Shown here one piece after another: positions 53,123 through 64,000 of a stretch of 64,000 bases of DNA. A program made the position numbers and the translations under genes. The stretch lies in contig NC_079880.1 of NCBI RefSeq assembly GCF_029227915.1, positions 22,320,501-22,384,500 on the forward strand, read 5' to 3'. Positions within the stretch are counted from its first letter, which is position 1, and every line of letters begins with the position of its first letter. Origin of the DNA: Hydractinia symbiolongicarpus (taxonomy: Eukaryota; Cnidaria; Hydrozoa; Anthoathecata; Hydractiniidae). The notes under the pieces were generated by a model, which had not been told where the DNA came from, ran no database searches, and saw only the letters and a list, made by a program, of their open reading frames with translations.

Positions 53123-56100
53123 TCATAATGTAATTTCAATGTTATGATTGTCATTACTATTTTTTAGTATTTTTTTTGGAAGGGAAATATTTTGTGCCTT
53201 ATGATACTCATTTTTCCTTGTGTTAGTTTCTTCCTCATTTTCCAATTTATTTTTCTCCTGATAAAGCATAGTCTCCAACTTTTTCTGCTCGATTTTCATG
53301 GCCGCCAACGTTTCTGTCAACCGTTCCAAAGTGCTCTCCATCTCCTTGACTTCAAACTCCATTTGATTTGCTTTGCTCTCTGTTTCAACATGTTTTTGTT
53401 TGAAATGATCGAGTTTTTTTCTTTGCTCGATGTCCTTTTTTTGCAACTCTTCTTGCCGTGTTATCACTGTGTTTAATCTGTCCGTAATTTTTTCCAACTC
53501 AACTTGAAGTCCTTCTACTCGCTCCTCCTCTTTATCACGCAATGACTCTTCCTCACAGAGCTGTTGTTCCATCTTAGTAATTTCACGCATGACATCTTGC
53601 GACCGAACCTTCAGTTGATTGTTTTCGATCAACACGTCGCCGTATTCTCTTCGTAATGCGTTTCCTTTCTCGATATCATCCATTGATTGGTTTTCTTCTC
53701 GTCTCCAGTATTCTTCGACACTATCAGCTTCGACTTGCGCGTCGAAATATTCGTTTTTTAAGCTGTCGTAATCCCGCTCTTTTTTTCGTAACGTCGCTTC
53801 TAGTGATTGAAGTTTCGCGTGCAGTTCCATGACTATACTTTCTTCTTTCTCCGCTTGATCGTAGTTATTTTTGATTTTTTCTTTCAGTTCTTCTTCACGT
53901 TCCTTCCCTGTTTCGATTTTTTGCACGATGCTGTTTATTTTTATCTTCAAAGCGTTTTCCATCTCTTCACGCTGTTTCATCTAGAATACACCAAAACACT
54001 TCAGAATATATCCTAGCTTAACTCAAACAAACTGAAAAAAAAACCAGCAGTATGAACAAGTAGTCTATATCCATTAGCCTTTATATTGGAAATCTCTGGT
54101 GCCTCACTCTCGTCCCCGGGGTTTATTCCTTTTTTCTAATGAGACAAGACTGCGATATAAAATGTTTTACGACGTCATCTTTCATATCAAGAATTTAAAA
54201 AACTCTGGGGACGAGGGTGGGATATTGTATCAAATCGATTATAAATCAGCTGTTTTAGACAGTAAGGGGTACTACTGGAGACAAAGTTGAAAGTTATACC
54301 AAATTTATACTTTTTCTCAGCCATAAATTGTTCAAACGGCAAGGGTACCGAGAACAAGGTTGGAAATTAAAATTAAATTTGTACTTTTACTCAGCCATAA
54401 ACTGTTCAAACGGCAAGGGGTACCGAGAACAAGATTGAAAATTATAAATTTATTTTATAAACAATTTTAGTACCTCTTCTCAGTCATGAATCGCGTTACA
54501 CTTTTCTTGTGTTTTCTTCAAACGTTTTTTTTTTTTTTTTTTCAAATTAAATACAACTTTTCTTATATCTATGTGCTTGTCATAATAAAAATCTGTTTAT
54601 CGTATTATCAACCGTTTATTGCTTCATATAATCCTTCTCGACTCGGTGTTTTTTTAAGTGGTTTGCAAAATTCACGAAAAAAAACATTTGAGAAGAACAT
54701 CAATTTTATTGGTTATTTTTTCATAAAATCTTTGTTTCTATACTAAACATTAACTTTGTTAGTTATGCAAACATTATGTGCAAATAGGAATCGTTATAAT
54801 GTTATTCGGAAGGAAAAGCCTGGTTCGTTTGACCAGGGATACATGAAGGCTTAAAAGTTACTTTTAAATTATTTTGTTTGTTAAACTAAAACGCCCACTA
54901 CTACCATTTCGTCAAGGTCGACGCGCGTTTATCATATTGAACAACCTGAGAACTTATCTGCCTCGAAGGTCCACATATAAGCCGTCAATAACAGACAGCA
55001 TTGGCCATCCTCGTCCCCAGGGCTTGTTGCCTGATGTCAAAGTCGCTAGCGCTTACTTGACGGTTTTTTTGACGCCGCCTTGATGTCAAAAAAAGCAAGA
55101 ACTACTAGGGACGAGATTGGTGCCTTGGCCCGACTGAATCAAACCGAATGCTGAGCCGAACTATGCTATAGCGTGCGCATGATGTTGCAAAACTTTTTGC
55201 TTAGAAAAAACTGATGTAAAATACAACTGTCATTTTGGATTTGGGGGTCAGTGTACCTTGACACTTATAAAACAATGTGTTGTGCCGAGTCGAATCGAGA
55301 TATGGTAAAGAATTTGGCAAGCTGCGACATCTGGTAGTAAACTTTAAGGCTATAATACGTAATTCTTAAAGATAGAAACGTACATTGTAAATGCTTTATA
55401 CTTCATCGGATAAAACTATGTGGGTAATTTTTTGGGAGTGAGGAAAATTTTGTCCGACAAATTAACACGAAAAATTATATCTATAGTTTTTGTCAGTTTT
55501 TTTTTTACTTGCATGGAAAAAACCTTAAACCTAAAGAAGAAATTTCATTTAAAGAAAGAAAGTCAAAAAATGTGTACTGTTTGAGTGTACCTGTGTATTA
55601 TGCTTTTTAACAAATCGTAACCACCCCAAAGTTCGTAACCAGCCCAGGGTTCGCACTGTTTCAGATATCAAAAAATTACTCTGGGAACAAAGCAATCCAC
55701 TTGTTACCTTGTTTAACTCAATTTTACGGAAAGGGTTTAGAACAAAAATTTTATTAATTACCAGTGTAGGTGAACTGTATTTGTGTAATATGAAAAACAA
55801 GTAGAAGAAAGTTTGTGTATCTTATTCGTTCCCAGGACGTTTTTCTATAGACAGTCGCTAAACAAGAAAGAGGTCTGGAAATCACACTTCTTCTATGTAA
55901 ACATACCAAAACATCTATTTTTTTCACCTCCGACTTTGACAATAAAAATTGTCGCACTATACTGCACGAACTTTCCTCTTGTTTTGGGTGATGTTTTTAG
56001 AAACAAGGGCTGGGCAAAATCGTACATTTTCACAAATGCGCAGACGATACAAATTTTATGTTACCTGATTCCACAATCGAAAATGTTCTTCAAGCTTGCG

Positions 56101-56622
56101 TTTGAAATAAATTTTGTTTTCGCCCTTTTATCCAATATATTTATACCATCTATTTCCCTTATTTTTTAAATTCTCAATATGTACATAAAAAGCCTATCTA
56201 GGTTTTTTTTAAAGGAAACAAAGAATGGGAAAAAACAAGAAAGAAAAGAAATTATCGCTAGAGTTGTGATTTAGTTTGAATTATTTATATTTTTATTCAT
56301 TATTTATTATTACTTTTTATTTAACAAAAAAATAATAAAGTTTATAAAAAACAGAGAGAGGAAATAGATCACCTCGTCTCAGCCTCCCAGCTCCGCGTTC
56401 TGCTGGACAGTAAGGAAAAATAATACTAGTCGTTAACCCATGAAAAAATCCACGGGTTTGTCCGTCTTTAAATTACACGCTATTTTGTGCGTCCGTTGCG
56501 CGACGCTTTTCTTGCGGACAGACAGGTAAACTACGGCTATTGTAATAGAAACGATATGCTTTGATTAATCACACCACTTAAATAAATAAACTCACCCTTG
56601 AATAAGCGTCCGCCCGTTCCAT
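53123..56622 (-). CDS. Long coiled-coil protein, two exons
   Basis: Exon 1 (56596-56622, MERADAYSR, donor AGG|GTGAGT) joins exon 2 (53123-53980, acceptor TATTCTAG|ATG) in phase, giving 294 residues. Exon 1 is proposed because the second exon begins exactly at an acceptor and this is the only nearby ATG exon with a consensus donor. Residues about 10-265 form one nearly continuous Glu/Lys/Gln-rich coiled coil without proline, then a short polar tail (NISLPKKILKNSNDN). Length and composition are like tropomyosin (about 284 residues), but I cannot match the diagnostic ends, so this is only a possibility. A cytoskeletal or scaffold role is likely. The intervening 2.6-kb intron contains several MITE-like elements. 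Confidence 0.75.
54103..54221. mobile_element. MITE-like element, CCTCGTCCCCAGG family
   Basis: The left end CTCTCGTCCCCGGGGTT and right end AACTCTGGGGACGAGGGTGGG are inverted. About 119 bases, non-coding, in the intron of the coiled-coil gene. Confidence 0.6.
54316..54440. repeat. ~75-bp direct repeat
   Basis: CTCAGCCATAAATTGTTCAA, then CGGCAAGGG and TACCGAGAACAAGGTTG, occurs twice in a row (about 54316 and 54391) with minor changes. GAACAAGGTTG resembles the MITE end seen at 54205 and 55110. Confidence 0.85.
55003..55123. mobile_element. MITE-like element, best-preserved copy of the CCTCGTCCCCAGG family
   Basis: GGCCATCCTCGTCCCCAGGG at the left and CTAGGGACGAGATTGG at the right form terminal inverted repeats. 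The interior contains TTGACGG, a T-run and TTGACGCCGCC. It aligns with 11312-11410. Confidence 0.7.
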
Positions 56623-57339
56623 CAAGTTTGGTGAAAAAACATTTTTTTCGTTAGAACATGAAAAAGCGGCGATGTGCGCTTCATAGATACCTATTTTTTT
56701 TCTTGAGGACAGGACTTTTTTGTCATGTACATAAATTTCGAAACGTGTATACACAACTTTTTCCCGCCAAAAAGCGTGCGACAACATTACACAAATTGTT
56801 CTTGTTATATTGAAACATTAATGACACTCTTAAAACCTTTAACCCGTGGTTGCGTGGTGCAACCGATTAAGTGTAAAGCGACTACTTACGAAAAAATAAT
56901 TTAATGCGAAGACAAAAAAAAGGTTAAAGTCACACACCCAGAAAATATGGGTTTAAATTTCTTTAAATATTAGAACGTGCTAAATATATAAAATATATAC
57001 AACGTAAAAGTAAAAACTAATAAAAATTTCAAGTAAAATATAATCACAGGCTAAAAGGATTGCGTAGTAATGTGTGGTAGAAACAGAAGAAAATCGTCGT
57101 AGCTGTTCGGTGCAAACAAACCTTTCCGTTAGGCCCGTCAATTTAAAGCAAAATTTCGTTGTACTTGCTAGCATCGAAACATTTTTAGCTATAAAGGCTA
57201 TAGAGATGTTAGATCGATACCGTAAGTGCTAGACTAAGTGCCCGGAATGCAATTTATAAAAATAGGATCAACTGGGGCTTTTATAAAATTGTTTTGATTT
57301 TGCTCGAGGCGGTGAAAGGGCTTACTTTAGCATAAAAAA
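56623..57339. other. Upstream region of the coiled-coil gene
   Basis: This should hold the promoter and 5' UTR of the minus-strand coiled-coil gene. No TATA box or other element stands out. Confidence 0.4.
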
Positions 57340-57521
57340 AAAAAAAAAATCGAGGAAATTTCCGTAAGTGAATAAGTTTTACCCAGGCCACATTTGTTCC
57401 TAACAGATTTTTTTAAGCATTATTATTTCTAAAAAAAAAATCGAGGAAATTTCCGTAAGTGAATAAGTTTTACCCAGGCCACATTTGTTCCTAACAGATT
57501 TTTTTAAGCATTATTATTTCT
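57340..57521. repeat. 91-bp exact tandem duplication
   Basis: The A-run followed by TCGAGGAAATTTCCGTAAGT through TTATTATTTCT occurs at 57340-57430 and again at 57431-57521 with no difference apart from A-run length. Confidence 0.95.
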
Positions 57522-58349
57522 CTATCATTATCCGCCAAATTTTTTGCTTGAAATGTTTAGAGAAAAGTTTTTTTTGTTTAAATATTAATCAGTACACATT
57601 TTTGAAGGAAGCCAGAAACATTTCCATTAAAATCTCGTTACAGTTAAATTTCCTTGGTTAGGTTGAAGAGAAAGTTAAATTAAAATTTTATCGCCTAATA
57701 TTCGAAGTTGCACGGAATGCGCACAAAGAAAGCATGCAAATAGCTTCGTCGCATCTTTAAAAAAACTTTGCAGAAGTAGAGAAAACAATACAGAGCCTAA
57801 CCAATCTGGGCGTTTTTATTAAAATCAAAACTTTCTATGCGCTGATATTTCAAGGTTTTTTCATATTTTTGAGCTTATTTTTCTCCTATATATATATCAT
57901 AATTCATTGGCCTATTATTCATAATAAACTACCTCTATGACATAATAAAATTCCTATCTAAATAATAAACAAAATCGCAAATATACACGCTGATAAAATT
58001 AACAAAACTTATGTGTCGGCTGTTTCCACTCAACAAACACTTATTGGGCAAGTCATATCAAACGATCGTGCATCAGCCAATCGAACTCTCAGTTTACCAC
58101 AGTTGCGCGGGAAATTACTTTAAAAATGAAAACCAACTGTGATGCAGACATTTCAGTTACTCAACGCTCTCCTCCGTTAGATAAAAATTTTGTGGTCGTA
58201 ACATAATTATAAAAAGCATCATGAAGGAGAGCGGTTATAAATTAAATTATCTTACAATTTCCAAGCTATTGGTATGGTAAACCAAGAAGATAAATAATTT
58301 TTCAATAACCTACCTAAAATACTCACCTAGAAATTTAGAAGTGGATATT
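57522..58349. other. Non-coding stretch right of the 91-bp duplication
   Basis: No gene is supported; A+T-rich, with short open frames only. Confidence 0.45.
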
Positions 58350-58588
58350 TTAAAGGTCTGTTTCCACTTAACACTCTTAGCCGCGGTGCCCAACGTAACG
58401 TACCTGGGCATGCTCAGTAGAATTTTTTTCCTGCGGCTACTATTTTAGCAAAATTGTAGGTTGTTTAAAATTTCAAAGGTGTTACCATCTTTAGCGTCAT
58501 AGAGAACATGGAGGTAGAGATACCCGAGCTTCGACTTTCAAACGTTGGGCGCTGCTGCAAAAAATGTTTCAATGGAAACCGACCTTAA
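58350..58588. mobile_element. TTAA-flanked MITE (piggyBac-like target site)
   Basis: TTAA at 58350-58353 and 58585-58588 flank a 231-bp non-coding element. Its ends AGGTCTGTTTCCA and TGGAAACCGACC are inverted with two mismatches. TTAA duplication is the signature of piggyBac-type transposition. The right end also occurs near 50664. Confidence 0.65.
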
Positions 58589-58790
58589 CGATATAACCTG
58601 TTAAGTAAATATTTTCACAATATAAATTAAAAAAAAAGTGTACAAAGACATAATAATTCACACGTATATATCTAAATTCTTCAATAAATCAGCAATGTAC
58701 CTTTCTAACAAGCTATTTTAAAAACGGACAATGCAAAGACCAGAAAACATTCTTCAACTCCACCACCCTAGAAAACTTTGCAATATTATT

Positions 58791-61700
58791 TTATTTGTCC
58801 ACGATATACGATGAATTTTTACGTGCTCTCCCATCTGGTCCGCTGTTTATATCTCTGGAATTCCACAACGCAGCGTGTCTATCTAACAAAGATGGCTGTC
58901 TGTAGTATGGCGAATAACCGCCTGAGTCAGCAGAAATCACGCTAGGGTTATATTTCGGCATGCCGGCAGGATAACTGTCTACGTTTGGATGCAGGAATCG
59001 TGCGGCGTGGTTGTTCCTTTCTGACCCTGGGAGAGCAGCTGATCTTATATCACAATGTATGGGTAAGCCATTCATAGGAAAACGAGGAAGCGCTCCACAT
59101 CTCGGCATGCCACGCAGTAAACTCTGTTGTATGTGACGATACGCCAGGCTTGTCTCTTGAGCTGCGTTAATTTGCTGCTTAAAAAAAGGCAAATCCTCCG
59201 GACTTACATCCGAAGCAATTTTTCTTTCAGCAACATCATTATTAATATGTCTTCTCCATTTATCTACTTCTGTATAAGGTGGATTAAGCAAATTGTTTGA
59301 CTTTCTTTTATGTGAATCTATTGAGAATTGCTCTTGCCAGCTTAGTTGTCGTTCTTTCTGCAATTGCTCTCTGGATCTTTCTTCTGCCTTGAACATCTCG
59401 TGCTGTTGTTGTTGTTGTTGTTGCAAATTTAGTATGTTTTTCTGTTGTTCTTCCGCCCAGAGAGCCAGTTGTTGTTGTTGTTGTTTTTGTTGCTGGTATT
59501 TTTGTTGTTGTTGTTCTTGCTGATATGATTGTTTCTGTTGTTGTTGTTGTTCCTGCAGAAGCTGTTGCTTTTTCTGTTCTTCCTTCCACATAGGCAGTTG
59601 TTGTTGGAAGATGACTTGTGTCGGCGTTGTTTTTCTCAACAAGTGTGAAGGATGGCATGGAAATTTCATGTCGTGAGATTGCATTTGCTGCAAGTTATTT
59701 TGTTTATTACCATTTATGTTTAAATAGGGACGGTCGCTTGCAGTCCTGTTTACACTAACTATGTTTTCTTTCAACTTATCCACGCGTTCGTTGTTATAAA
59801 ATGCAGATTCAATTTTCACATTGGACAGTTCCCTTTCATGATTTGATTGACCGTGAAGAATCGGTTCATGTTTACCTTCGATTAGGTCATCTAACTTAGC
59901 GACATTGAAACGTTTCGAAAACACACTAAAGGTTGGTAGCTTCTGTGTTTCCGTTACACCAGTCTGTTGCAAATTGTTCGCTACACCAAACGTAGTTATG
60001 GGAAGAACACTATCTCTTGAATCTTCCTTCTTTATCAGTCTCTCGATACTGAAACTATTTGTATTTTTTTGAATGACTGACACACGGTCTCTTCCTACAC
60101 ACTGCGTGATATCTTGCGTGGTATTTCCATGTTCCGATGCAAACAAACTCGGTAGATCGGGTGCAGAGTTGTGTCGCTCCAGACTTTGTTGTTTACAAAG
60201 TTCTAGAAGAGGATTGATTTTTTCGGGAGTGTTTTCAACGCTTGTATCCATTGAATTCATAGAATCGTTAAATGATGCTGCGTCTGCAAGTAGAGCTAAA
60301 TCGTCGAAACTTTGCTTCTCCAATTTCTCTTTATTTCTTAAGTCCATTTTTTCTTTATATTCATGGAAGCCATGTTTTTTCTTGTTTAGTTTCTTGTGCT
60401 GGTAGAACACCATACTAATACGTGTTGGTTTCGTGCGTTGTGGATTCTTCAAAGCCGTCGTCGCGTGCACTTCTTTCTTTGCGCATTCAACCAAGAACGA
60501 ACCATGACCCAATGCGATTGCGACTCCACCCATGTCATCTGAGATCACAGTAGGTACAGGTGTATGCGGTTTTCGCCTAATCTCATTTTCCTGCTTTGGG
60601 CCTGTCGTGTTTAAGTTTTGAATCGAATCAAGATTATATTGACGGAACATAGTTTTATTTTCATCAACAAAAGATGGTAGCTGGAATAGCGAAGGGCTAA
60701 CCGAAGTAGGATTTAAACCGCTCATATAAAAATTTCCCACTTGAGCTTCATCTACAGTGGTTAAAGACACAGTTGACTCATCCGGATCGAAATTCTGATT
60801 TTGTTTTTGAGCTACAGCGGTTTTACACACATATTTTCCTTTTCCTTCAACAGGTTCTTGTCGCTCTTGTGTTTTACTCTTGAAAAGGTGGTCAGGGATA
60901 TCAAAGTTGGTCTCGGCAACATTTCCGTTGTCCCCTATTAACTGATACAATGGCAGAACGTGCAGCTGTTCGTCGTCTCTTTCGTCATAATCAGGCTTTA
61001 ATAGTGTGCATACCTGAACAAAAGAAATAAGAGTTTACGCAAACATTTCCTCTGTTTTTCCACTAACAAACAATAGCACCATAGGTTGGGGAGGGGGGGG
61101 GGGAGGGGCTCAAAGTGCAACTCACACTCTTATATAACTCTCTGACAATGAACAAGGTGTCTATAAATGTATTAATATATATACATATATATATAATTGA
61201 ACTCATGTAAATCGACCTCCCATAAATCGACAAATCATGTAAATCGACTAAATTCTGCGTCCCTTTAGAATTTACTATGAAACCCTTACAACCTACAAAT
61301 TCGACCTCCCATAATTCGACAAATCATGTAAATCGACCAGATTCCTCAGTCCCCTGGTCGTGTTTTTCATCATGTAATTCGACTTTGGAAATTTTCTAAG
61401 ATCAAATCATGAAATTCGAATGTTTGTTTACGTTTTATATTTTTGTTTTGAGTACTGGCGCAGCTGATGATACAAACAAGACAAAATGACAACTAAAAGA
61501 AAGCACAATTACTTTAAAAGTTAAATATGATGCGTTAAAAGAGCTAGAAAAGGGTAGGTCGCGTAAATATGTGGCTGATCATTTAAATGTTCCCGGCAAT
61601 GCCATTTCTACCTGGAAGAAAAACAAACAAAAGATCTTTGATTCGTTTAAAATCCTATAATTCGACAATGTAATTCGACCAAATCGTGAGACCCCTTCAA

Positions 61701-63993
61701 GAGTTCAACTGTATATCACTTTTTCTTCTTAGAGTTCCAGCGATTTAAAGCCAGGTACCATCTTCAGTTAGAGGATTCTATAATTGTGAAATTAGGTGCT
61801 TGCATCAAAAATCAGTGCTGACTCAATGCTGGCTCAACACTGACTCAACTTTTTGCTAATTTTTAACATGGAATATGTTCTTAACAGACAAATAAAATAG
61901 GTAACTGAATTTTTTTTTGAATTTGGTCTAGAAAAGTAGCAAACACGAGTTTAAAGGGTGTTACAAAATATGCCTCAATCAAATCATATTGTGTTCCTCT
62001 TTTATTGGTATAGAATTAGAACTAATAAATTACGAAAATCAATCTACATCTTTCTTGTGTTAAAATTTTTAAAAAATATAGAAACAATCTTGCCTTAAAA
62101 AAAACATATTTTTGCACTAAAAATTGCAGTAAATTGTAAAAACAGATTAGAACAATGATAAAATGTAAGACCTGAGCTAACGAGCCCAACATGCAGGTTT
62201 AGCATTATCCAATACCACGAATAAGAAAAGTTGGGGCATTCACAGCTGTGCATGTTGAGTGAAAAAAAACCCATTTCGTTTCTTAATGAAATTTAAATGC
62301 CTTAACGTACAATAATCGATTTTCACAATATTGACTTTTAACACCTATTTTCTTGCTCCTTTCAAATCACTTAATCTAGAACACATACCATAGTTGTTCC
62401 ATTATTCATGTTATGTATGTCTTTGTGACTGTGTGCACAGAAGTCCAAACAACATGTCACACCAGAGAACGGTCTGCCATCTTTTAATCCTATTCTACAA
62501 TCTGCTGCAGTTTCTTCAAAGCGGGTCTGAAAAACAAAACAGATGTGTGAATATATTTCAGGTTATCAACAGCTCAAGGGGAAAATTATCAGTGTTTCTA
62601 TATACAATGTTGAAACTAAAGTCTCCATTGAATAGGCGGAAGATTAAGCATTACCATGACAAACCGAGCTATTCCCAAACAAAACATAATAAAAAAATAG
62701 CACGAAAAGCTAATATCAGAAATGCCCATAATGTAGTTAACTCTGACTTAAATTAGGCAGGGCAAAATTAATACAACATGAAGTTTATGTACCATATTTT
62801 CATAAGCTTGTGGGGACCAAATATTCAACAAAGGTGAAACGTGAGTTGCCATTTGTTGCAGCACCATCTCCATTTCCTCTTCCTAAAACATTGCATTTTT
62901 GATAAATGACAAACAAAATGTTAGTACTGACAATGCTTTATTTCAACAATTATTAAATTCTTTCAAAATATATTCATTTATTTATTTATTAGTGCCAAAC
63001 TAACTAGTGTAATAAACTTTTGGATATGAATTCTATATGTCATTGTAGTCCTACTGCTATTTATGAAATAAGAAAGATTAACAATAAAAAACAACCTTCT
63101 GCTGTTCTTGCATCTTAAACTTTCTTGCAGAAGTACTTTTTGCAAATTTGCAACCATTGAAAAATATACTCCAAGAGCAGCCAAATGAAAATGACCGACC
63201 ATCTGTTTCTTCATCGTCACCTTGACACCTGCACGTTTTGCTGAAAACAGGAAAATTTAAAATATTTAACCATTGCTACAATTTAGGGAGCTATTTCAAT
63301 GGTACCCAAGACTCCAATCTGCATGCCCCAACTGCTTGACACACTTGTTACCACACAATCAACATAGATCCGAATTTAAATACTCAAAAATTTGCTGTGT
63401 AGTTCAATAATATAAATAGTTCAATTTCTTTTACTGCAAGGGCTTCATCAACAAAATTATGAAATGAAGCAGTTAGAGCATTTAGGCTGAAATCCCAAAT
63501 ATAGCCCCAAAGACACATACATCATCAGCAAAAATGGTCTGGTAGGCTAAGACTGTTAGGTAAAGAAAGAGCAAAACTGAGAGTGTCAAACTTTTTTGCT
63601 GACAAATTAAAAAGTTAAGTTTAACTAAAAAACAACTTCGTAAAAGCATCTTATATCAAATATAATGCAAAAGAAATTAACAAAAACAAATTAAAATAAA
63701 TTAAATATCTTCTAACATTCCATAACAAAAAACATTTTTTTAACCATAAATAACCATAAAAACAACATGCTGCTGTATATTTACCTTTCGTTTGCACCAC
63801 ATCGGCGCCTGGTACTGAATCCACATTTATTTAAATTCTGGCGTAAATACTGGTACATATCATCAGCGTATTGTTTGGAGATCGCTTCCCATGCAACAAT
63901 TGCTATCACTACGAAGGCTCCACTACAAACATGCCCATCACATTTTTTGGCTATCACGAGATATTTCTCTTCAGGACCTTTTCTTCGCAAAAC
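58791..63993 (-). CDS. TET: TET methylcytosine dioxygenase, C-terminal catalytic part (5' exons outside window)
   Basis: Exons in transcript order: 63785-63993, 63096-63240, 62793-62882, 62389-62526 and 58791-61013. They are all GT-AG and in phase, giving 934 residues to the stop; the first exon starts at an acceptor, so more lies to the right. The Cys-rich zinc region reads [16 protein letters not shown] and [15 protein letters not shown]. The double-stranded beta-helix follows: [20 protein letters not shown] with iron ligands H182 and D184, [12 protein letters not shown], then [19 protein letters not shown] with the third iron ligand H377 and the 2-oxoglutarate Arg R392 ([16 protein letters not shown]). 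It oxidises 5-methylcytosine in the nucleus. The insert between the two helix halves is only about 110-130 residues. A tail of about 520 residues with long poly-Gln (59390-59610) follows the catalytic core in the same exon. A Tigger-like element sits in the last intron. Confidence 0.96.
61088..61108 (+). repeat. G-run with quadruplex potential in the last TET intron
   Basis: GGGG-A-G(11)-A-GGGG on the plus strand; on the transcribed strand of TET it is a C-run about 75 bases upstream of the acceptor of the last exon. Confidence 0.8.
61194..61711 (+). mobile_element. Non-autonomous pogo/Tigger-like DNA element with HTH remnant
   Basis: The ends TAATTGAACTC and GAGTTCAACTG form an 11-bp inverted repeat (two mismatches) next to TA dinucleotides, as in the Tc1/mariner-pogo group. 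The interior has a ~85-bp direct duplication rich in ATCGAC/ATTCGAC. At 61486-61660 there is a fragment of a CENP-B/psq-type helix-turn-helix, [20 protein letters not shown] then [12 protein letters not shown], with a frame change near 61508 and a stop at 61658. The catalytic domain is absent. It lies in a TET intron, antisense to the gene. Confidence 0.75.
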
Positions 63994-64000
63994 CTAAATA

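Noticed and set aside
59293-59658. Antisense and shifted frames with long Cys or Thr runs
   Set aside because: They are other-frame readings of the CAA/CAG poly-Gln tract of TET.

Overview
This window is A+T-rich eukaryotic DNA from an invertebrate animal, most likely a cnidarian and possibly a hydrozoan. That placement is an inference. It rests on animal genes split by GT-AG introns (a TET dioxygenase, Rab32, class III alcohol dehydrogenase, APC13), on BEL/Pao and CR1-like retroelements, and on base composition. I could not run a search to confirm it.

Layout. 1-6293: a decayed BEL/Pao LTR retrotransposon entering from the left edge, with at least four frame breaks and a 3' LTR. 6300-9340: non-coding DNA with a perfect hairpin, a tRNA-like sequence, a nine-copy ~111-bp satellite and a (TTAG)n tract. 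10090-13422: two tandem two-exon genes for small secreted proteins that share the same ten-cysteine pattern; I do not recognise the family. 13400-19270: mostly empty, with short inverted-repeat (MITE-like) elements, a perfect 37-bp hairpin and weak coding remnants. 19278-22452 (minus): a complete six-exon Rab32/38-type GTPase. 26225-35850 (minus): a degenerate CR1-like LINE split by a second LINE whose two ORFs are both open. 36763-45315 (plus): complete nine-exon class III alcohol dehydrogenase. 47975-49669 (plus): a coding-intronless protein combining a Cys-rich CXC-like segment, SAP-like motifs, a J domain and zinc-binding Cys clusters. 50816-52593 (plus): APC13 in four exons, with a likely GC-AG intron and a 23-bp minisatellite reaching into its last codons. 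53123-56622 (minus): a long coiled-coil protein. 58791-63993 (minus): the catalytic C-terminal part of a TET 5-methylcytosine dioxygenase; its 5' exons lie beyond the right edge.

The host genes are unrelated housekeeping or regulatory genes and show no operon logic. The points most worth following up are the ten-Cys secreted pair, the SAP/J-domain protein, the TET domain with a short internal insert and very long poly-Q tail, and the minisatellite that overlaps the APC13 stop codon. All exon structures were read by hand from splice signals and reading-frame continuity. No transcript data were available.
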